Shown: positions 7,547 to 17,883, numbered from the stretch's first letter. The stretch: 64,000 nucleotides of DNA from Paenibacillus pabuli (GCF_039831995.1 NZ_JBDOIO010000003.1:806001-870000); one strand, 5' to 3'. The notes: generated from the sequence alone by a model not told the origin. Numbers and translations: made by a program.

Positions 7547-9688
7547 TTAATAGATGGTTCGTCCCTGCTCGTCCTCAATACCACTCTTGCGGTAGAAATA
7601 CGTATTGATCATGTCCCGCCATTCCTTGGCATGCTCGGCCTGATTTTGCTGACGCGAGGCTACGGTTTCGAATATTTCAGGATCGACTTTACCTTCGAGC
7701 TTTCTCCATGTATCCGCTAAAGCTTCTGCCTGTTCCGCACCTTTGAAGTGTGTATCATAGATGTGTTGAATGACGGTTTTGCCTGAATGCAGCACATGTG
7801 TATAAGGAACATGGTGGAAAAATAACAGCAGCTCATCCGGACAGGTTGTGACAATCTCATACCGTTCCGCATTTTCCGTATGATACTGCGATGTATAGCC
7901 TGTACCGCTCTGTACGGTTCGATCTACGCCGATACCCTTGCAATCTGCGAAATGATACGTTCCCCATTTGGAATATTCGTATCCATCCACATTGGGACCA
8001 TAATGATGATCCGGATTAACCATCCAGCCTACTCCGAGTGGTGCCGTATAATTCTCATAGATTTCCAGCGAGTTCAAGAGCATATCAGAGATCAGACGAA
8101 CAACCTCTTCGTCATGTCCAAACGTGAGTCTGACCCATTCATCCGCGATCTCTTCCGAAGACAATTCGGGATTCCATGCCAGTCTTCCATACCCATACAG
8201 ATTGGCCTGGGCAAGCGGATGTCCTGTCCAGCATGCATCTGCACCAATATTCGAAACCGCTGCAAAGCCGCTATGAGGTCTGTTGTACAGGGAACCATCC
8301 GCAATACGTTTAACTTCCGATCCTTGCCCCTTCGCGTACGTATCAAAATCCAGTACTTCTTTCCACTGTGGAACCAGGTAGCACAGATGGCGTTGCTGGC
8401 CTGTATACTCCTGGGTAATCTGAAATTCCAGCACCTGATTGGTTTTTTCCATCGCTCCAAACAGCGGAGAAACGGCTTCTCTAACCTGGAAATCCATCGG
8501 ACCATTTTTGATCTGCAAAATGACGTTATCTGCAAACCGGCCATCCAGCGGCTTAAAGTGGTCATAGGCAGCACGCGCACGGTCTGTGGAGCGATCACGC
8601 CAGTCCTGCTTGCAGTTGTAGACGAAACAGCGCCAAATAACCAATCCTCCAAATGGACGAAGTGCTTCAGCAAGCATGTTCGCACCGTCAGCGTGGTCCC
8701 GATTATAGGTGAATGGACCCGGCCGATTTTCGGAATCCGCTTTGATCAGGTAACCGCCAAAATCAGGAATGGCCGCATACACTTTGGCAGTCTGAATGTT
8801 CCACCATTCGCGTACCTGTTCATCCAGTGGATCTGCGGTAAGCAAACCGCCGATTTCCATCGGGCTTGCATAGTTTGCGCTCAGGTACAGTCGAATGCCG
8901 TACGCTCTGAATGCAGAGGCCACACGAGCAACATCACTCAGGAAGCGTTCTGTCAGAAACAATGTTTCGCGCTGATGGACATTGACATTGTTGATTGATA
9001 TGGCATTGATGCCTGTTGAAGCGAGCAAACGGGCATAATCCCGGATCCGTTCGATTTCTTGCGTAAATTCTCCATTTTCATAAAAAATCGATCCACCGGC
9101 GTAACCGCGCTCAATGCTGCCATCCACGTTATCCCATTGGTTAATCATCCGCAGAGCATTACGGGGCTGTTCAGTCACATGACTCCATTTATTTTCAGAT
9201 GCATCAGCTTCACTTGAACGACCTTGCGCCAGAACCAGCTCTCTGAGCAAATGGAATGTACCATACAGTACACCTTGAGGTGTCTCGGCACCAATCAAGA
9301 GCCTGCCTTGTTCCTCGTCTTCACGGATGACAAAGCCTTCACCTTGAACAGCCGCAAGCTCACTATCACTGAACGCATCGGCAAGTAGTGAATGGCCTGC
9401 CCACGTGCCAATCCATATACCAGGAGCATGCTGAGCCGTCTCATCCGCAAGATCGGCTATTGTAACCACGGGTTTTTCTTTCTCACCGAACAATTTTTCC
9501 AGTCCCTGCGTAAGTTCTTCCAGAGCTGTAGCGATTACTTCATGTTTCTCTATCGCATATATATTTTTTGCCCAAGCAGGGACTGCCTGACTTGCAGCTC
9601 CCTTACGACTATACTCACCTGATAGATATCCAAGCCACGCATCATACTGCGGGCCGGCTACGTTTTTTTGAACCATTGAACGACTCAT
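7547..9688 (-). CDS. aguA: Alpha-glucuronidase, glycoside hydrolase family 67
   Basis: Removes (4-O-methyl)glucuronic acid from the non-reducing end of short aldouronic acids made from glucuronoxylan. The 713 residues carry the family hallmarks RMINQWDN near 181-187, the catalytic acid E320 in [10 protein letters not shown], and the base pair D399 ([10 protein letters not shown]) and E427 (QITQEYTG). Spacing matches the E285/D364/E392 triad of the Geobacillus enzyme. There is no signal peptide, so it acts in the cytoplasm on imported oligosaccharides. The start ATG overlaps the stop of the beta-xylosidase gene by four bases (ATGA), indicating translational coupling. The freed glucuronate can feed the uxu genes at 15-17.8 kb. 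Confidence 0.95.
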   Translation of the reverse strand: MSRSMVQKNVAGPQYDAWLGYLSGEYSRKGAASQAVPAWAKNIYAIEKHEVIATALEELTQGLEKLFGEKEKPVVTIADLADETAQHAPGIWIGTWAGHSLLADAFSDSELAAVQGEGFVIREDEEQGRLLIGAETPQGVLYGTFHLLRELVLAQGRSSEADASENKWSHVTEQPRNALRMINQWDNVDGSIERGYAGGSIFYENGEFTQEIERIRDYARLLASTGINAISINNVNVHQRETLFLTERFLSDVARVASAFRAYGIRLYLSANYASPMEIGGLLTADPLDEQVREWWNIQTAKVYAAIPDFGGYLIKADSENRPGPFTYNRDHADGANMLAEALRPFGGLVIWRCFVYNCKQDWRDRSTDRARAAYDHFKPLDGRFADNVILQIKNGPMDFQVREAVSPLFGAMEKTNQVLEFQITQEYTGQQRHLCYLVPQWKEVLDFDTYAKGQGSEVKRIADGSLYNRPHSGFAAVSNIGADACWTGHPLAQANLYGYGRLAWNPELSSEEIADEWVRLTFGHDEEVVRLISDMLLNSLEIYENYTAPLGVGWMVNPDHHYGPNVDGYEYSKWGTYHFADCKGIGVDRTVQSGTGYTSQYHTENAERYEIVTTCPDELLLFFHHVPYTHVLHSGKTVIQHIYDTHFKGAEQAEALADTWRKLEGKVDPEIFETVASRQQNQAEHAKEWRDMINTYFYRKSGIEDEQGRTIY

Positions 9689-11910
9689 CGTACCGCCTCC
9701 TTGCCAGCATAGATCTGTTCCAAACGATTACCCTTGCCTTCCAGCAACCACAGAATGGATGTAACTCCGCGTGGATAGTACTTGCTGCCCACGGCAACAC
9801 CCGACAGAATCTGGTCACTCCAGCACCAGTAAGATTCTTCGGGGTGCAGCAGCCAGTTCACATGTGCTGCATCGGATGCCTGCCCTGATTCATCCCACTC
9901 CATGCCCAGTATTTCTCTAGTAATAAACTGGGACAGATATATTTTGCTTAACCACGAGTTATTGCTTGTCGAAGACAGCTTCCATCCCCCATCTTCAAAC
10001 AAACAAGTACCGGGTACTAGAACCGTTTTCAAATGGGTTCGAAGTGCCTGCAGATAAGGACCGAAACGGCCGCCAACATCCAGTGCACCTTCACAACCTG
10101 TAAAGTAAGGGAATACCAATCCTTCAATAGCCGGAATAATACGGGAATCGTTATTTTCCGCAATGACGGCCGGGATGTAGCCCCCTTCCGTCAACTGAGC
10201 TGCAACACTCGCTGCACAGCGATCAGCCTGACGTCCCGCCTGAAGGGATAAATCCGAGAGCTTCTCCGCAGCAAACAGCTTCTCCAGTGCAACATATACA
10301 GCCCAGCATTTACCCGCCAGATAAATATTGTTCCGCGATTGACCGAGTGAGACATCAAGGCTGTCATAGGTCGTTATTTCTGCTCCGCCCTTCGTGCGGC
10401 TGCTATCGAGACCCATCAGTCCGTTGCGCTGCTCCTCATCCGGATGATCCCGGTTCAACATGCTTTCGAAGCAATCCCGGATGACGGGAAGCATCTGCTT
10501 CACAAATTCCTGATCCTTGGTTTGTTCGATGTAGACGGTTGCACAGCACAGCCAGTTTACAAGCTCCTCATGACTCATCTGGGAGAAGCAATCGTCTATC
10601 CCCACCAGTTCATAGGCCGAGTGACCTGGACGAGAGAATACATTCGCTACACCGATGTCATGAGTAAAGGTCAATCCGCCTGGATGTAATTGATCCTCCC
10701 CAGGGAAGCGAACCTGATCCGTATAGCTGTAACGTTTCACAAACCACTCGAGCTCGTTGCGTACTGTCCACGGATTCAAGGCAAGTTCGAAGTACAGCTG
10801 ATCCGCTGTCAGATCAAGGGTATTCATCATCCGGTATTCGCCTTCGTTGACGATCCAGAACGGTTCTCCGTCTGCATCCAGCAGCTGTGTGCTTGCATAG
10901 TAACTATGAATGGAATGAGCGAGCATGAATGCCTGATCTTCCGACAGAGAGCTGGTGCCCAGACGCTGTTCTGCTTCCACACAGGAAGATGTCAGTGCAT
11001 TGAAACGATCCAGGGCGTACTGGCCCGCCTCCTGGATATCCGCGAAATAACGGGTATACCAGTACGTCGTATCCAGACCGGAAGTGACAATGCCCCCACG
11101 GTAAAAACAAACCGCAAATTGATATGTACGCTTCTCGCCAGCAGGGACTTCCATCAGCAACGCGGCAGTACCGCCCAATCCAAAAGCCAGGTTCTCCACA
11201 TGTTTTTCCTGCAGGATCTTATCCAGCGTGAACCCAAGGGCAGGCCATAGTCCATCATTTGTAGACATAATCCCTGTAAGCCTTCCCTGTCCGACACCCG
11301 TGAGCTTTCCGCCCTCGGGTCCGCCGATCATGCGCATTGCCGAATACGGATCATTACCCTGATATCCGAAATAGGCTTTCCGTGTCTGCTGCCCCTGCGT
11401 GTTATCAATCGTCATCTCCACAAGAACCGCTGGAACCAAAGCATCCTTTAATTGTTCAAGATCACCCTGCTTGGGTTCAGGTACAGGACGAACTGGCGAA
11501 TAGATCCGGAAAGTCAGATCTCCTGCTGTCCAAGTGTCTGTACCCGATTTGAATTCACGCTTAATCTCTTCATCCCGAAATGCAGAAACGAGCGGACGCT
11601 GAGATGGGGTTGAAGATAACTCTTGGGATTGCGCCTGTGTTCCGGCTCCCTCTTCTATGGTATTTTCCGTGTTCTCCAATTTCTCTACATCGTAGCGGAC
11701 ACTCTCATCCTCGGTCGCTGCAAAAAAAGGCAGTGCCTCATAATGTTCGCCTTCGCGGGATTGTAATCCTATATATATATTTTGGTCTGCAGGTTTCCCC
11801 AGCTCCAGGCCGAGTCCGCCCTTGGCACCTTTGTATCCAAGTGTAAAACTTGCAAAAGCCCCGATCGGTGAGTGGTGGGCGTTATAAAAGATTGATTTGG
11901 TTGAGCTCAT
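9685..11910 (-). CDS. Beta-xylosidase, glycoside hydrolase family 52
   Basis: Retaining xylosidase that releases xylose from xylo-oligosaccharides. The 741 residues follow the Geobacillus GH52 enzymes from the N-terminal [18 protein letters not shown] to the C-terminal [15 protein letters not shown]. The nucleophile segment [11 protein letters not shown] is at 354-364, and the acid/base segment [16 protein letters not shown] is near 508-523. It is about 35 residues longer than the Geobacillus protein, mostly from a low-complexity Glu/Ser/Gln-rich insert at about 79-107. No signal peptide, so cytoplasmic. It is the first gene of an operon with aguA and a polyol dehydrogenase, with a perfect cre 26 bases upstream and a divergent AraC regulator. 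Confidence 0.95.
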   Translation of the reverse strand: MSSTKSIFYNAHHSPIGAFASFTLGYKGAKGGLGLELGKPADQNIYIGLQSREGEHYEALPFFAATEDESVRYDVEKLENTENTIEEGAGTQAQSQELSSTPSQRPLVSAFRDEEIKREFKSGTDTWTAGDLTFRIYSPVRPVPEPKQGDLEQLKDALVPAVLVEMTIDNTQGQQTRKAYFGYQGNDPYSAMRMIGGPEGGKLTGVGQGRLTGIMSTNDGLWPALGFTLDKILQEKHVENLAFGLGGTAALLMEVPAGEKRTYQFAVCFYRGGIVTSGLDTTYWYTRYFADIQEAGQYALDRFNALTSSCVEAEQRLGTSSLSEDQAFMLAHSIHSYYASTQLLDADGEPFWIVNEGEYRMMNTLDLTADQLYFELALNPWTVRNELEWFVKRYSYTDQVRFPGEDQLHPGGLTFTHDIGVANVFSRPGHSAYELVGIDDCFSQMSHEELVNWLCCATVYIEQTKDQEFVKQMLPVIRDCFESMLNRDHPDEEQRNGLMGLDSSRTKGGAEITTYDSLDVSLGQSRNNIYLAGKCWAVYVALEKLFAAEKLSDLSLQAGRQADRCAASVAAQLTEGGYIPAVIAENNDSRIIPAIEGLVFPYFTGCEGALDVGGRFGPYLQALRTHLKTVLVPGTCLFEDGGWKLSSTSNNSWLSKIYLSQFITREILGMEWDESGQASDAAHVNWLLHPEESYWCWSDQILSGVAVGSKYYPRGVTSILWLLEGKGNRLEQIYAGKEAVR

Positions 11911-11936
11911 GAACGATGACCCCTCTCAAAATGGTT

Positions 11937-11951
11937 TGCATGCGTTTTCAT
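11937..11951 (-). promoter_or_regulatory. cre site (CcpA operator) of the xylosidase operon
   Basis: The minus strand reads ATGAAAACGCATGCA, a full match to the Firmicute cre consensus WTGNAANCGNWNNCW. It lies 26 bases upstream of the GH52 start codon, where bound CcpA would block initiation or early elongation. Confidence 0.8.
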
Positions 11952-12127
11952 AGCCTCATCCTAACATGGTCGTTCCGCCCTAGACCATGGACAAATCAAT
12001 CGGATATTTACCCAAATCAAGCTGGTGGTTTATAATAAAATAAAGCGATTACATTTCAATATGAGCAAATCAGCCACGAAAGGCTGACTGCAGATTTTGA
12101 TAGTTTCTATTATAAAGGAGGTCTCCT

Positions 12128-13042
12128 ATGTCTTCTACTTATTTGCCTCCCGCTCTGGGCGAAAGTGTGCATGAAGTCTTTTACCCGGATGTGCAGACCA
12201 CCGTCAATCTATTCGCCATTCATCTGCGGAGTGTTAGTGCGGACTGGAATTATCCGGCACATGAACACCCGCAATACGAGCTGAACTATGTGACAGAAGG
12301 TGTTCAGCTCATGTCGGTGAACGGGCAATTGTATACACAAAAGGCTGGCGAACTGCTTCTGATTCCTCCAGGAAGCGTTCATTCCAGCCAGAGCCGGGAC
12401 GGCCAGGGATTCACCTATTTCTGCATGCACTTTGATATTGATGATCAGTTGTTCCTCTCATTACTTGCACGAATCAAGCAAGTCCTGTTTCATGCTGACA
12501 ATCCGGTCACACTACAAATAGAGCCAGTCCTGCGAAAATTAATGAATTCAGCAAATGAAGAAACCACCTCGAATACGATGGTACAGCGCATGCAGCTGCA
12601 GTCTGCTGTATTCGAATTATTCGGCCACTTGTGGGAAGCCGTCTCTCAGGAGGCGGCGCACCTGTTCTCGGAAGGCTACGAACGGATTGAGCTTGCCCAC
12701 CAGATTCGTAATCGACTGCAAGGGCTCGTAAGCCAGCAGTTTAAGCAAGGGCATGAAACGGACAGCCACTATGGCATTGATGACATTGCAGCGGAACTGG
12801 GGATTAGCTCCTCGCATTGTAACCGAGTATTCAAGCAGGTATTTGGTCAGTCTCCGCGCGTGGCACTCTCCGAGATGGTTCTGCACGAAGCGAAGGTTCT
12901 GCTTGGCAATCCGAAACTGTCGGTTCAAAGTATTGCTGCGATGCTCGGTTATAAGGATATTGCCCATTTTAGCCGTCAATTCAAGCGTTGGTCAGGCATG
13001 TCACCATCCCGCTTCAGACAGGAACAACCTGCTGTACAGTGA
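12128..13042 (+). CDS. AraC family transcriptional regulator with cupin sensor domain
   Basis: A 304-residue regulator. A cupin-type sugar-binding domain occupies about 30-120 (PAHEHPQYELNYV, then LLIPPGSVHSS). Two helix-turn-helix motifs lie in the last 100 residues (IDDIAAELGISSSHCNRVFKQ and VQSIAAMLGYKDIAHFSRQF). AAGGAGGT stands ahead of the ATG at the ideal distance. It is divergent from the beta-xylosidase/alpha-glucuronidase operon across 217 bases, so it is most likely the local activator responding to a xylan-derived sugar (inference). Confidence 0.88.
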   Translation: MSSTYLPPALGESVHEVFYPDVQTTVNLFAIHLRSVSADWNYPAHEHPQYELNYVTEGVQLMSVNGQLYTQKAGELLLIPPGSVHSSQSRDGQGFTYFCMHFDIDDQLFLSLLARIKQVLFHADNPVTLQIEPVLRKLMNSANEETTSNTMVQRMQLQSAVFELFGHLWEAVSQEAAHLFSEGYERIELAHQIRNRLQGLVSQQFKQGHETDSHYGIDDIAAELGISSSHCNRVFKQVFGQSPRVALSEMVLHEAKVLLGNPKLSVQSIAAMLGYKDIAHFSRQFKRWSGMSPSRFRQEQPAVQ

Positions 13043-13111
13043 TTTTGAGAGTCTATGCGTCTGAAGCGTGAAACAGATGAATCTGCAAACCCGCTGCTCG
13101 TGCAGCAGTAC

Positions 13112-14512
13112 TTATTTCAACAGGCGCTTAATCGTCTTCAGTTTGCCATCGTACGGCGGGTACAAAATGGACAAATTCAGTTTGGTGCTTTTTTTGAGCA
13201 CGCTTTTCATATGTGAGAAGGTTTCCAGGCTGTACCGCCCATGATAAGAGCCAATACCGGAATGTCCTACGCCGCCAAAAGGCAGACGTGGATTGGCTAC
13301 ATGGGTGATCGTATCATTAATACAACCGCCTCCAAAAGAAACTTCACTCAACACTTTATCCTGAAGCTGGATATCTGATGTGAACAGATAGAGAGCCAGC
13401 GGCTTTGGACGCTTTAAAATTCCGACAATCGCATCATCAATGTTGCGATAACTGATTATGGGCAGGATCGGTCCAAAAATCTCATCCTCCATCGTGGCTG
13501 CCTCCCAGGATTCAGCATCAATCAGTGTCGGTGCAATGTAGCGATCCGCTTCATCAGAGTGACCGCCATAGATCACTTTGTCCCGGTCCCTTTCGATGAG
13601 ATTCGTTAATCGTCTAAAATGAGCCTGATTGACAATCCGACCATAATCGCGATTGTGCTGTATATCGGTACCGAAGAAGGATTCCACAGCTGTTTTCATC
13701 TCCGAGATCAACTGCTCCTTCACCCGTTCATGCACAAGCAAATAGTCCGGAGCGATACAGGTCTGTCCTGTGTTGAGCAGCTTACCCCATATGATGCGCT
13801 CAGCAGCAACTTTAAGATCTGCTTTCTCGTCCACAATGACCGGACTTTTACCTCCAAGCTCCAGGGTGACAGGAACGAGGTTTTTGGCAGCTGCCTCCAT
13901 GACGATTTTGCCTACCGGTACACTGCCCGTAAAAAAGATGTAATCAAATGGAGCATTAATGAGCGCTGTCGTTGTGTCCTTGGCGCCTTCCACGACATGT
14001 ACGTAAGCCGGCTCGAAAACCGAAGCGATCATTTCTCGGACGACTGCCGAAACGGCCGGCGTGTTTTCCGAGGCTTTGAGTACAGCGGTATTTCCCGCGG
14101 CAATAGCACCAACCAGAGGTTCAATCAGAAGCTGGAACGGATAGTTAAAAGGTCCGATAATCAGCACGGATCCATATGGCTCGGGAATGATGTAACTTTT
14201 GGAGCCGACCAGGGCCATCTGTGTTTTTACTTTAACGGGTTTGACCCATTTTTTCACTTTTCGTATCGTGTGCTTGATGCTGTCCATCATAAAACCAATT
14301 TCGGTCGTATAGGATTCAAACTCACTTTTGCCCAAGTCCTGATCGAGCGCCTCGGTGAGCTTTGATTCATATTTCTGAATGGCCTGTTTCAGCTGGGTTA
14401 AACGCGCAATTCTACTCTCCGCTGAACGCGTGGCCCCAGAACGGAAAAACTGGTGCTGCTGCTCCAAAATCAGCTTAACCGCATCACGATCTAATTCCTG
14501 AAAGGTGCTCAT
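13112..14512 (-). CDS. Aldehyde dehydrogenase, ALDH3/YwdH type
   Basis: A 466-residue NAD(P)-dependent aldehyde dehydrogenase oxidising aldehydes to acids. Catalytic Cys252 lies in NTGQTCIAP, general base Glu218 in ELGGKSP, Asn123 in PFNYP, and the cofactor turn FTGSVPVGK is at 194-202. The short length and the C-terminal end (YPPYDGKLKTIKRLLK) place it in the ALDH3 class, whose members often act on fatty or aromatic aldehydes and associate with membranes through the C-terminus. The preceding ArsR gene is on the same strand, and both carry the same upstream motif, which suggests aldehyde-responsive control (inference). Confidence 0.9.
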   Translation of the reverse strand: MSTFQELDRDAVKLILEQQHQFFRSGATRSAESRIARLTQLKQAIQKYESKLTEALDQDLGKSEFESYTTEIGFMMDSIKHTIRKVKKWVKPVKVKTQMALVGSKSYIIPEPYGSVLIIGPFNYPFQLLIEPLVGAIAAGNTAVLKASENTPAVSAVVREMIASVFEPAYVHVVEGAKDTTTALINAPFDYIFFTGSVPVGKIVMEAAAKNLVPVTLELGGKSPVIVDEKADLKVAAERIIWGKLLNTGQTCIAPDYLLVHERVKEQLISEMKTAVESFFGTDIQHNRDYGRIVNQAHFRRLTNLIERDRDKVIYGGHSDEADRYIAPTLIDAESWEAATMEDEIFGPILPIISYRNIDDAIVGILKRPKPLALYLFTSDIQLQDKVLSEVSFGGGCINDTITHVANPRLPFGGVGHSGIGSYHGRYSLETFSHMKSVLKKSTKLNLSILYPPYDGKLKTIKRLLK

Positions 14513-14534
14513 ATCTTTTGGTCTCCTCTACTTA

Positions 14535-14546
14535 AAATGTTTAAAC
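14535..14546. promoter_or_regulatory. Candidate ArsR-family operator, copy 1
   Basis: AAATGTTTAAAC, containing the palindrome GTTTAAAC, lies 23 bases upstream of the aldehyde dehydrogenase start. The identical 12-mer occurs upstream of the ArsR gene at 14957-14968. Confidence 0.5.
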
Positions 14547-14602
14547 AAACGAACGTATGAGACTGAAAAGGGTTTTGCCTCATCTTTGTGATTCATTAAT
14601 TT

Positions 14603-14905
14603 CTACAGGCACTCTTCCTCCAACGCAGCAACCAGTTCTTTCAACCGCTCGACGGATGGCTTCAGGGACGCTGAATAATACCGCTGGGTACCCTTCTGTT
14701 CCACGGATATTAGCCCTTTCTCAAGCAGTAACTTGAGATGGTGTGATATTGCTGGCCTGGACAGGCTGGATTGTTCTGTAATTTCGTTAACGGTCATCTG
14801 ACCTCGTTCGCTCAGAATTAACAAAATGTTTTGACGGTGGTTATCGCTAAGCACCTGGAACAAAGGAATGCAGGATTGGAAAATGTTTATTGCTTTTTGA
14901 CCCAT
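14603..14905 (-). CDS. ArsR family winged-helix regulator
   Basis: A 100-residue winged-helix repressor. The recognition segment is ITEQSSLSRPAISHHLKLL at about 40-58, followed by a wing with EQKGTQRYYSAS. The N-terminus FQVLSDNHRQNILLIL is typical of the family. Metal-binding cysteine pairs of the ArsR/CadC type (CVC) are missing; the cysteines are at position 12 and near the end (EEECL), so it probably does not sense heavy metals through the classic site. GAGGTGAAAAC precedes the ATG. It sits just upstream of the aldehyde dehydrogenase and probably controls it and itself. Confidence 0.85.
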   Translation of the reverse strand: MGQKAINIFQSCIPLFQVLSDNHRQNILLILSERGQMTVNEITEQSSLSRPAISHHLKLLLEKGLISVEQKGTQRYYSASLKPSVERLKELVAALEEECL

Positions 14906-14956
14906 GTTTTCACCTCAATCTGTTTAATCTTAGTCTATTGTAATGTCCTTCGGTTT

Positions 14957-14968
14957 AAATGTTTAAAC
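14957..14968. promoter_or_regulatory. Candidate ArsR-family operator, copy 2
   Basis: The same AAATGTTTAAAC 12-mer as at 14535-14546, placed 51 bases upstream of the ArsR start. This fits autoregulation plus control of the aldehyde dehydrogenase. Confidence 0.5.
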
Positions 14969-15040
14969 GTATTAACACCCATCTTACCTCTTCCTCAGAT
15001 AAAACTCAAACATTCAATATTTATTTCAATTAAAATATGG

Positions 15041-15054
15041 TAAAAGCGCTTCCA
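15041..15054 (+). promoter_or_regulatory. cre-like site upstream of the uxu operon
   Basis: TAAAAGCGCTTCCA matches TGWAARCGYTWNCW at all but the second position. It overlaps the first three bases of the GntR operator, so CcpA and the GntR protein could compete or cooperate. Confidence 0.5.
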
Positions 15055-15081
15055 TACTACCATACAAGTATGGTAGTATGG
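15052..15081. promoter_or_regulatory. Perfect 14-2-14 inverted repeat, probable GntR operator
   Basis: CCATACTACCATAC, AA, then its exact reverse complement. The core CATACAAGTATG resembles operators of FadR-subfamily GntR proteins. It lies 19 bases before the GTG start of the GntR gene, so binding would shut down the whole regulator-uxuA-uxuB transcript. Confidence 0.7.
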
Positions 15082-15100
15082 CGTTGAAGGAGTTGAAGTT

Positions 15101-15835
15101 GTGGAATATACCCCAAAGTTCTCGTCCAAAGCCGGTTTGTCGTCTTCCCTAAACAGTCTGTCGTCCATGAATAAGCAATCCTCCTCAACACGGGATGTAG
15201 TCTATGTCACCTTGAAGCAATTGATTCTAAGTCTGAAATTGCCTCCCGGAACTGCTATTTCCGAGAAGGAAATTTCGCTGGAGTTTCAAGTAAGCCGTAC
15301 TCCTATTCGGGAGAGCTTTGTAAGACTTGCACAGGAAGGTTTGCTTGAAGTGTATCCACAGCGCGGTACGTATGTTTCTCTTATTCAGGTAGACCTCGTT
15401 GAGGAAGCACGCTTCATGCGTGAGCAGCTGGAACGGGCCGTGATCCGGCTTGCATGCGAGTATTTTCCGGATCAGGAGATGAAATTATTGGAGCAGAACC
15501 TTGCTCAGCAGCAAGCATGTTTGCTCCAACCGGACGATGAACGAATGTTTCAACTGGACGAGGAATTCCATAGCACCCTTTTTGCAGGCTGCAACAAAAG
15601 CAAGACATGGACCGTGATCCAGCAAATGAACGTGCACCTTAATCGAAGCCGTATGCTTCGTTTGTCTTCGGATCATCAGTGGGATCATCTGATCCATCAA
15701 CACCGGGCCATGATGGAGGCCATTCAGCAGCATGATGCCAAGACGGCGGAACGAATTATGCAGGAGCATCTTCACCTGACCGTCACAGATCTGGCCATCC
15801 TTCGGGATACATATCCTTCTTATTTTCAACAATGA
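15101..15835 (+). CDS. GntR family regulator (FadR subfamily) of uronate catabolism
   Basis: A 244-residue regulator with an N-terminal winged helix at about 29-95 (ISEKEISLEFQVSRTPIRESFVRL, a classic GntR recognition helix) and an all-helical FCD ligand domain with the His-rich metal site (HSTLF, later HQHRAMMEAI and EHLHLT). The start is a GTG at 15101 with AAGGAG eight bases before it. Two base pairs separate its stop from the region holding the uxuA start, and it heads the transcript with uxuA and uxuB. It probably responds to fructuronate, mannonate or a nearby intermediate (inference). Confidence 0.88.
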   Translation: MEYTPKFSSKAGLSSSLNSLSSMNKQSSSTRDVVYVTLKQLILSLKLPPGTAISEKEISLEFQVSRTPIRESFVRLAQEGLLEVYPQRGTYVSLIQVDLVEEARFMREQLERAVIRLACEYFPDQEMKLLEQNLAQQQACLLQPDDERMFQLDEEFHSTLFAGCNKSKTWTVIQQMNVHLNRSRMLRLSSDHQWDHLIHQHRAMMEAIQQHDAKTAERIMQEHLHLTVTDLAILRDTYPSYFQQ

Positions 15836-15878
15836 CATGTCTTGCTTTTTCCTAACTACACATGATGAGGTGAACGTG

Positions 15879-16946
15879 ATGAGAATGGTTTTTCGCTGGT
15901 TTGGCGAAGGCAATGATACGGTGACGCTGGACCATATCCGGCAGATTCCGGGTGTGGAGGGCATTGTTTGGGCACTGCATGATGTTCCGGCAGGCGATGA
16001 ATGGCCAATGGACAAAATATTGGCTGTCAAAGCCGCGGCCGATCGGGCAGGATTGCATTTGGACGTGGTGGAAAGCGTCAATATTCATGAAGACATCAAG
16101 CTGGGTCTGCCTACTCGGGACCAATACATCGACAATTACAAAAAAACGATGGAAAAGCTTGCTCAGGTAGGCGTAAAAGTCATCTGTTATAATTTCATGC
16201 CTATCTTCGACTGGCTGCGCACGGATCTTCATAAGGAGATGGAGGACGGCTCCACTGCCCTCTTTTATGAGAGCAACAAGCTTGCGAATATTGAACCTCT
16301 GGAGCTTGTTCGGCGCATCACCGAAAATTCTGCGTTAACGATGCCAGGCTGGGAACCGGAACGATTGCAGTACCTGACTGGTCTGTTCGAAGCTTACAAA
16401 GATGTGACCGAAGAAGATATGTGGGAGCATGCCCGTTATTTTCTACAGGAGATCATTCCTACGGCAGAACGACTTGGCATTCGAATGGCGATCCATCCGG
16501 ATGACCCGCCATGGCCTATTTTTGGTTTGCCGAAAATTATTATCAGCCAGGATAACTTGCGTAGATATCTGAATCTTTATGATAGCCCTTACAACGCTGT
16601 AACGCTGTGCAGCGGATCTCTTGGAGCTAACCCGGATAATGATATTATTGGCATGATTCATGAATTCCGTGACCGGATTCCTTTTGCCCATATTCGTAAT
16701 GTCAAAGTATATGAAAACGGGGACTTCATTGAGACTTCACATCGCAGCCAGGATGGTAACGTTGATATTGCAGGCGTAGTTGAAGCTTACCACGACATTG
16801 GATTTGAAGGTTATGCAAGACCAGACCACGGACGTCACCTCTGGGGCGAACAATGCAGACCAGGTTATGGTCTCTACGATCGCGCGTTGGGCATCATGTA
16901 TCTCTGGGGCGTCTGGGATTCCCTGCAAAGGAGGACAAAAGCATGA
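15879..16946 (+). CDS. uxuA: Mannonate dehydratase
   Basis: Converts D-mannonate to 2-keto-3-deoxygluconate in hexuronate breakdown. The 355 residues match the Bacillus enzyme in length. Family segments include [13 protein letters not shown] at the N-terminus, [18 protein letters not shown] mid-protein, [13 protein letters not shown] and the C-terminal [11 protein letters not shown] with metal-binding His/Asp. The start is the ATG at 15879 behind GAGGTG; an upstream in-frame ATG at 15837 lacks a ribosome site. The last codons overlap uxuB by four bases (ATGA). Substrate is supplied by the next enzyme and, upstream, by glucuronate from the GH67 enzyme. Confidence 0.95.
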   Translation: MRMVFRWFGEGNDTVTLDHIRQIPGVEGIVWALHDVPAGDEWPMDKILAVKAAADRAGLHLDVVESVNIHEDIKLGLPTRDQYIDNYKKTMEKLAQVGVKVICYNFMPIFDWLRTDLHKEMEDGSTALFYESNKLANIEPLELVRRITENSALTMPGWEPERLQYLTGLFEAYKDVTEEDMWEHARYFLQEIIPTAERLGIRMAIHPDDPPWPIFGLPKIIISQDNLRRYLNLYDSPYNAVTLCSGSLGANPDNDIIGMIHEFRDRIPFAHIRNVKVYENGDFIETSHRSQDGNVDIAGVVEAYHDIGFEGYARPDHGRHLWGEQCRPGYGLYDRALGIMYLWGVWDSLQRRTKA

Positions 16947-17806
16947 GCGACTATGTATTCGAAACATCTTCACGTCTGAAAGGCAAAACAGCGGTAATTA
17001 CAGGTGGTGCCGGCGTTCTCTGTCGTTCCATGGCCGAAGAACTTGCGCGTCACGGGGCCCGTGTAGCCATTCTCAATCGTACGGTTTCCAAAGGTGAAGA
17101 AGTCGTTGCTGCAATTGAAGCAGCTGGCGGAACCGCCATTGCGGTTGCTTGTGATGTAACCCAAGTGGACAGTGTGAAGGCTGCGGCGGCAACTGTACAG
17201 GAAAAGCTAGGTCCATGCGACATCCTGATTAATGGTGCAGGCGGTAATCATGCCAGTGCCAATACGACGAATGAAATTTTCAGATTGGAAGATCTTGAGC
17301 AGCCTGATGTCACTACGTTCTTTGACGTCAGTGTGGATGGATTCCGCCAGGTCATGGATCTGAATTTTGTGGGCTCCCTTATTCCGACCCAGATCTTTGC
17401 AAGACAAATGATTGACCGTGATGTACCAGCGACAGTCATTAATATCTCGTCGATGAGTGCACCTTCACCCATGACCAAAGTTCCAGCATATAGTGCTGCC
17501 AAGGCTGCAATTAACAATTTCACGCAATGGCTAGCAGTACATCTTGCCGAATCGGGAATCCGGGTTAATGCCATCGCGCCGGGATTTTTCCTTACGGAAC
17601 AAAACCGCAATTTGCTGCTTCATCCCGATGGCTCTCCTACTGAACGTTCCAGCAAAATCATTGCACACACACCCATGCGCCGGTTCGGGAAGCCTGAAGA
17701 CCTGCTGGGCACGTTAATGTGGCTCGCGGATGAGAAGCAGTCTGCATTCGTTACAGGCACGGTTATCCCTGTCGACGGAGGATTTATGGCTTATGCTGGC
17801 GTCTAA
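16943..17806 (+). CDS. uxuB: SDR-type D-mannonate oxidoreductase / fructuronate reductase (YjmF-like)
   Basis: A 287-residue short-chain dehydrogenase that reduces fructuronate to mannonate. The fold motif TGGAGVLC is at 20-27 (the last Gly of the usual motif is Cys), NGAG at 97-100, and N141, S170, Y183, K187 form the active site. The insert around 101-128 ([14 protein letters not shown]) and the [11 protein letters not shown] stretch resemble Bacillus YjmF, the SDR form of UxuB, rather than the long-chain E. coli UxuB. GGAGG precedes the ATG at 16943, which overlaps the uxuA stop. A terminator follows. Confidence 0.9.
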   Translation: MSDYVFETSSRLKGKTAVITGGAGVLCRSMAEELARHGARVAILNRTVSKGEEVVAAIEAAGGTAIAVACDVTQVDSVKAAAATVQEKLGPCDILINGAGGNHASANTTNEIFRLEDLEQPDVTTFFDVSVDGFRQVMDLNFVGSLIPTQIFARQMIDRDVPATVINISSMSAPSPMTKVPAYSAAKAAINNFTQWLAVHLAESGIRVNAIAPGFFLTEQNRNLLLHPDGSPTERSSKIIAHTPMRRFGKPEDLLGTLMWLADEKQSAFVTGTVIPVDGGFMAYAGV

Positions 17807-17883
17807 TGGCTCTGATCTATACCTATATCTAAGCTAACTTAATAATGATGCTTTGAGCTCAATTCTTTAAAATGTTATAGAGA

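Noticed and set aside
7880..8998. 372-codon plus-strand open frame
   Set aside because: Antisense to aguA; the minus-strand GH67 protein is clear, and this frame has a Cys/Ile/Arg-rich composition unlike a real protein.
12041..12055. cre upstream of araC (AAAGCGATTACA)
   Set aside because: The defining TG of the left half-site is missing, giving two core mismatches.
13087..13106. CTGCT/AGCAG small hairpin between araC and the aldehyde dehydrogenase
   Set aside because: Short stem and no T run on either side; too weak to call a terminator.
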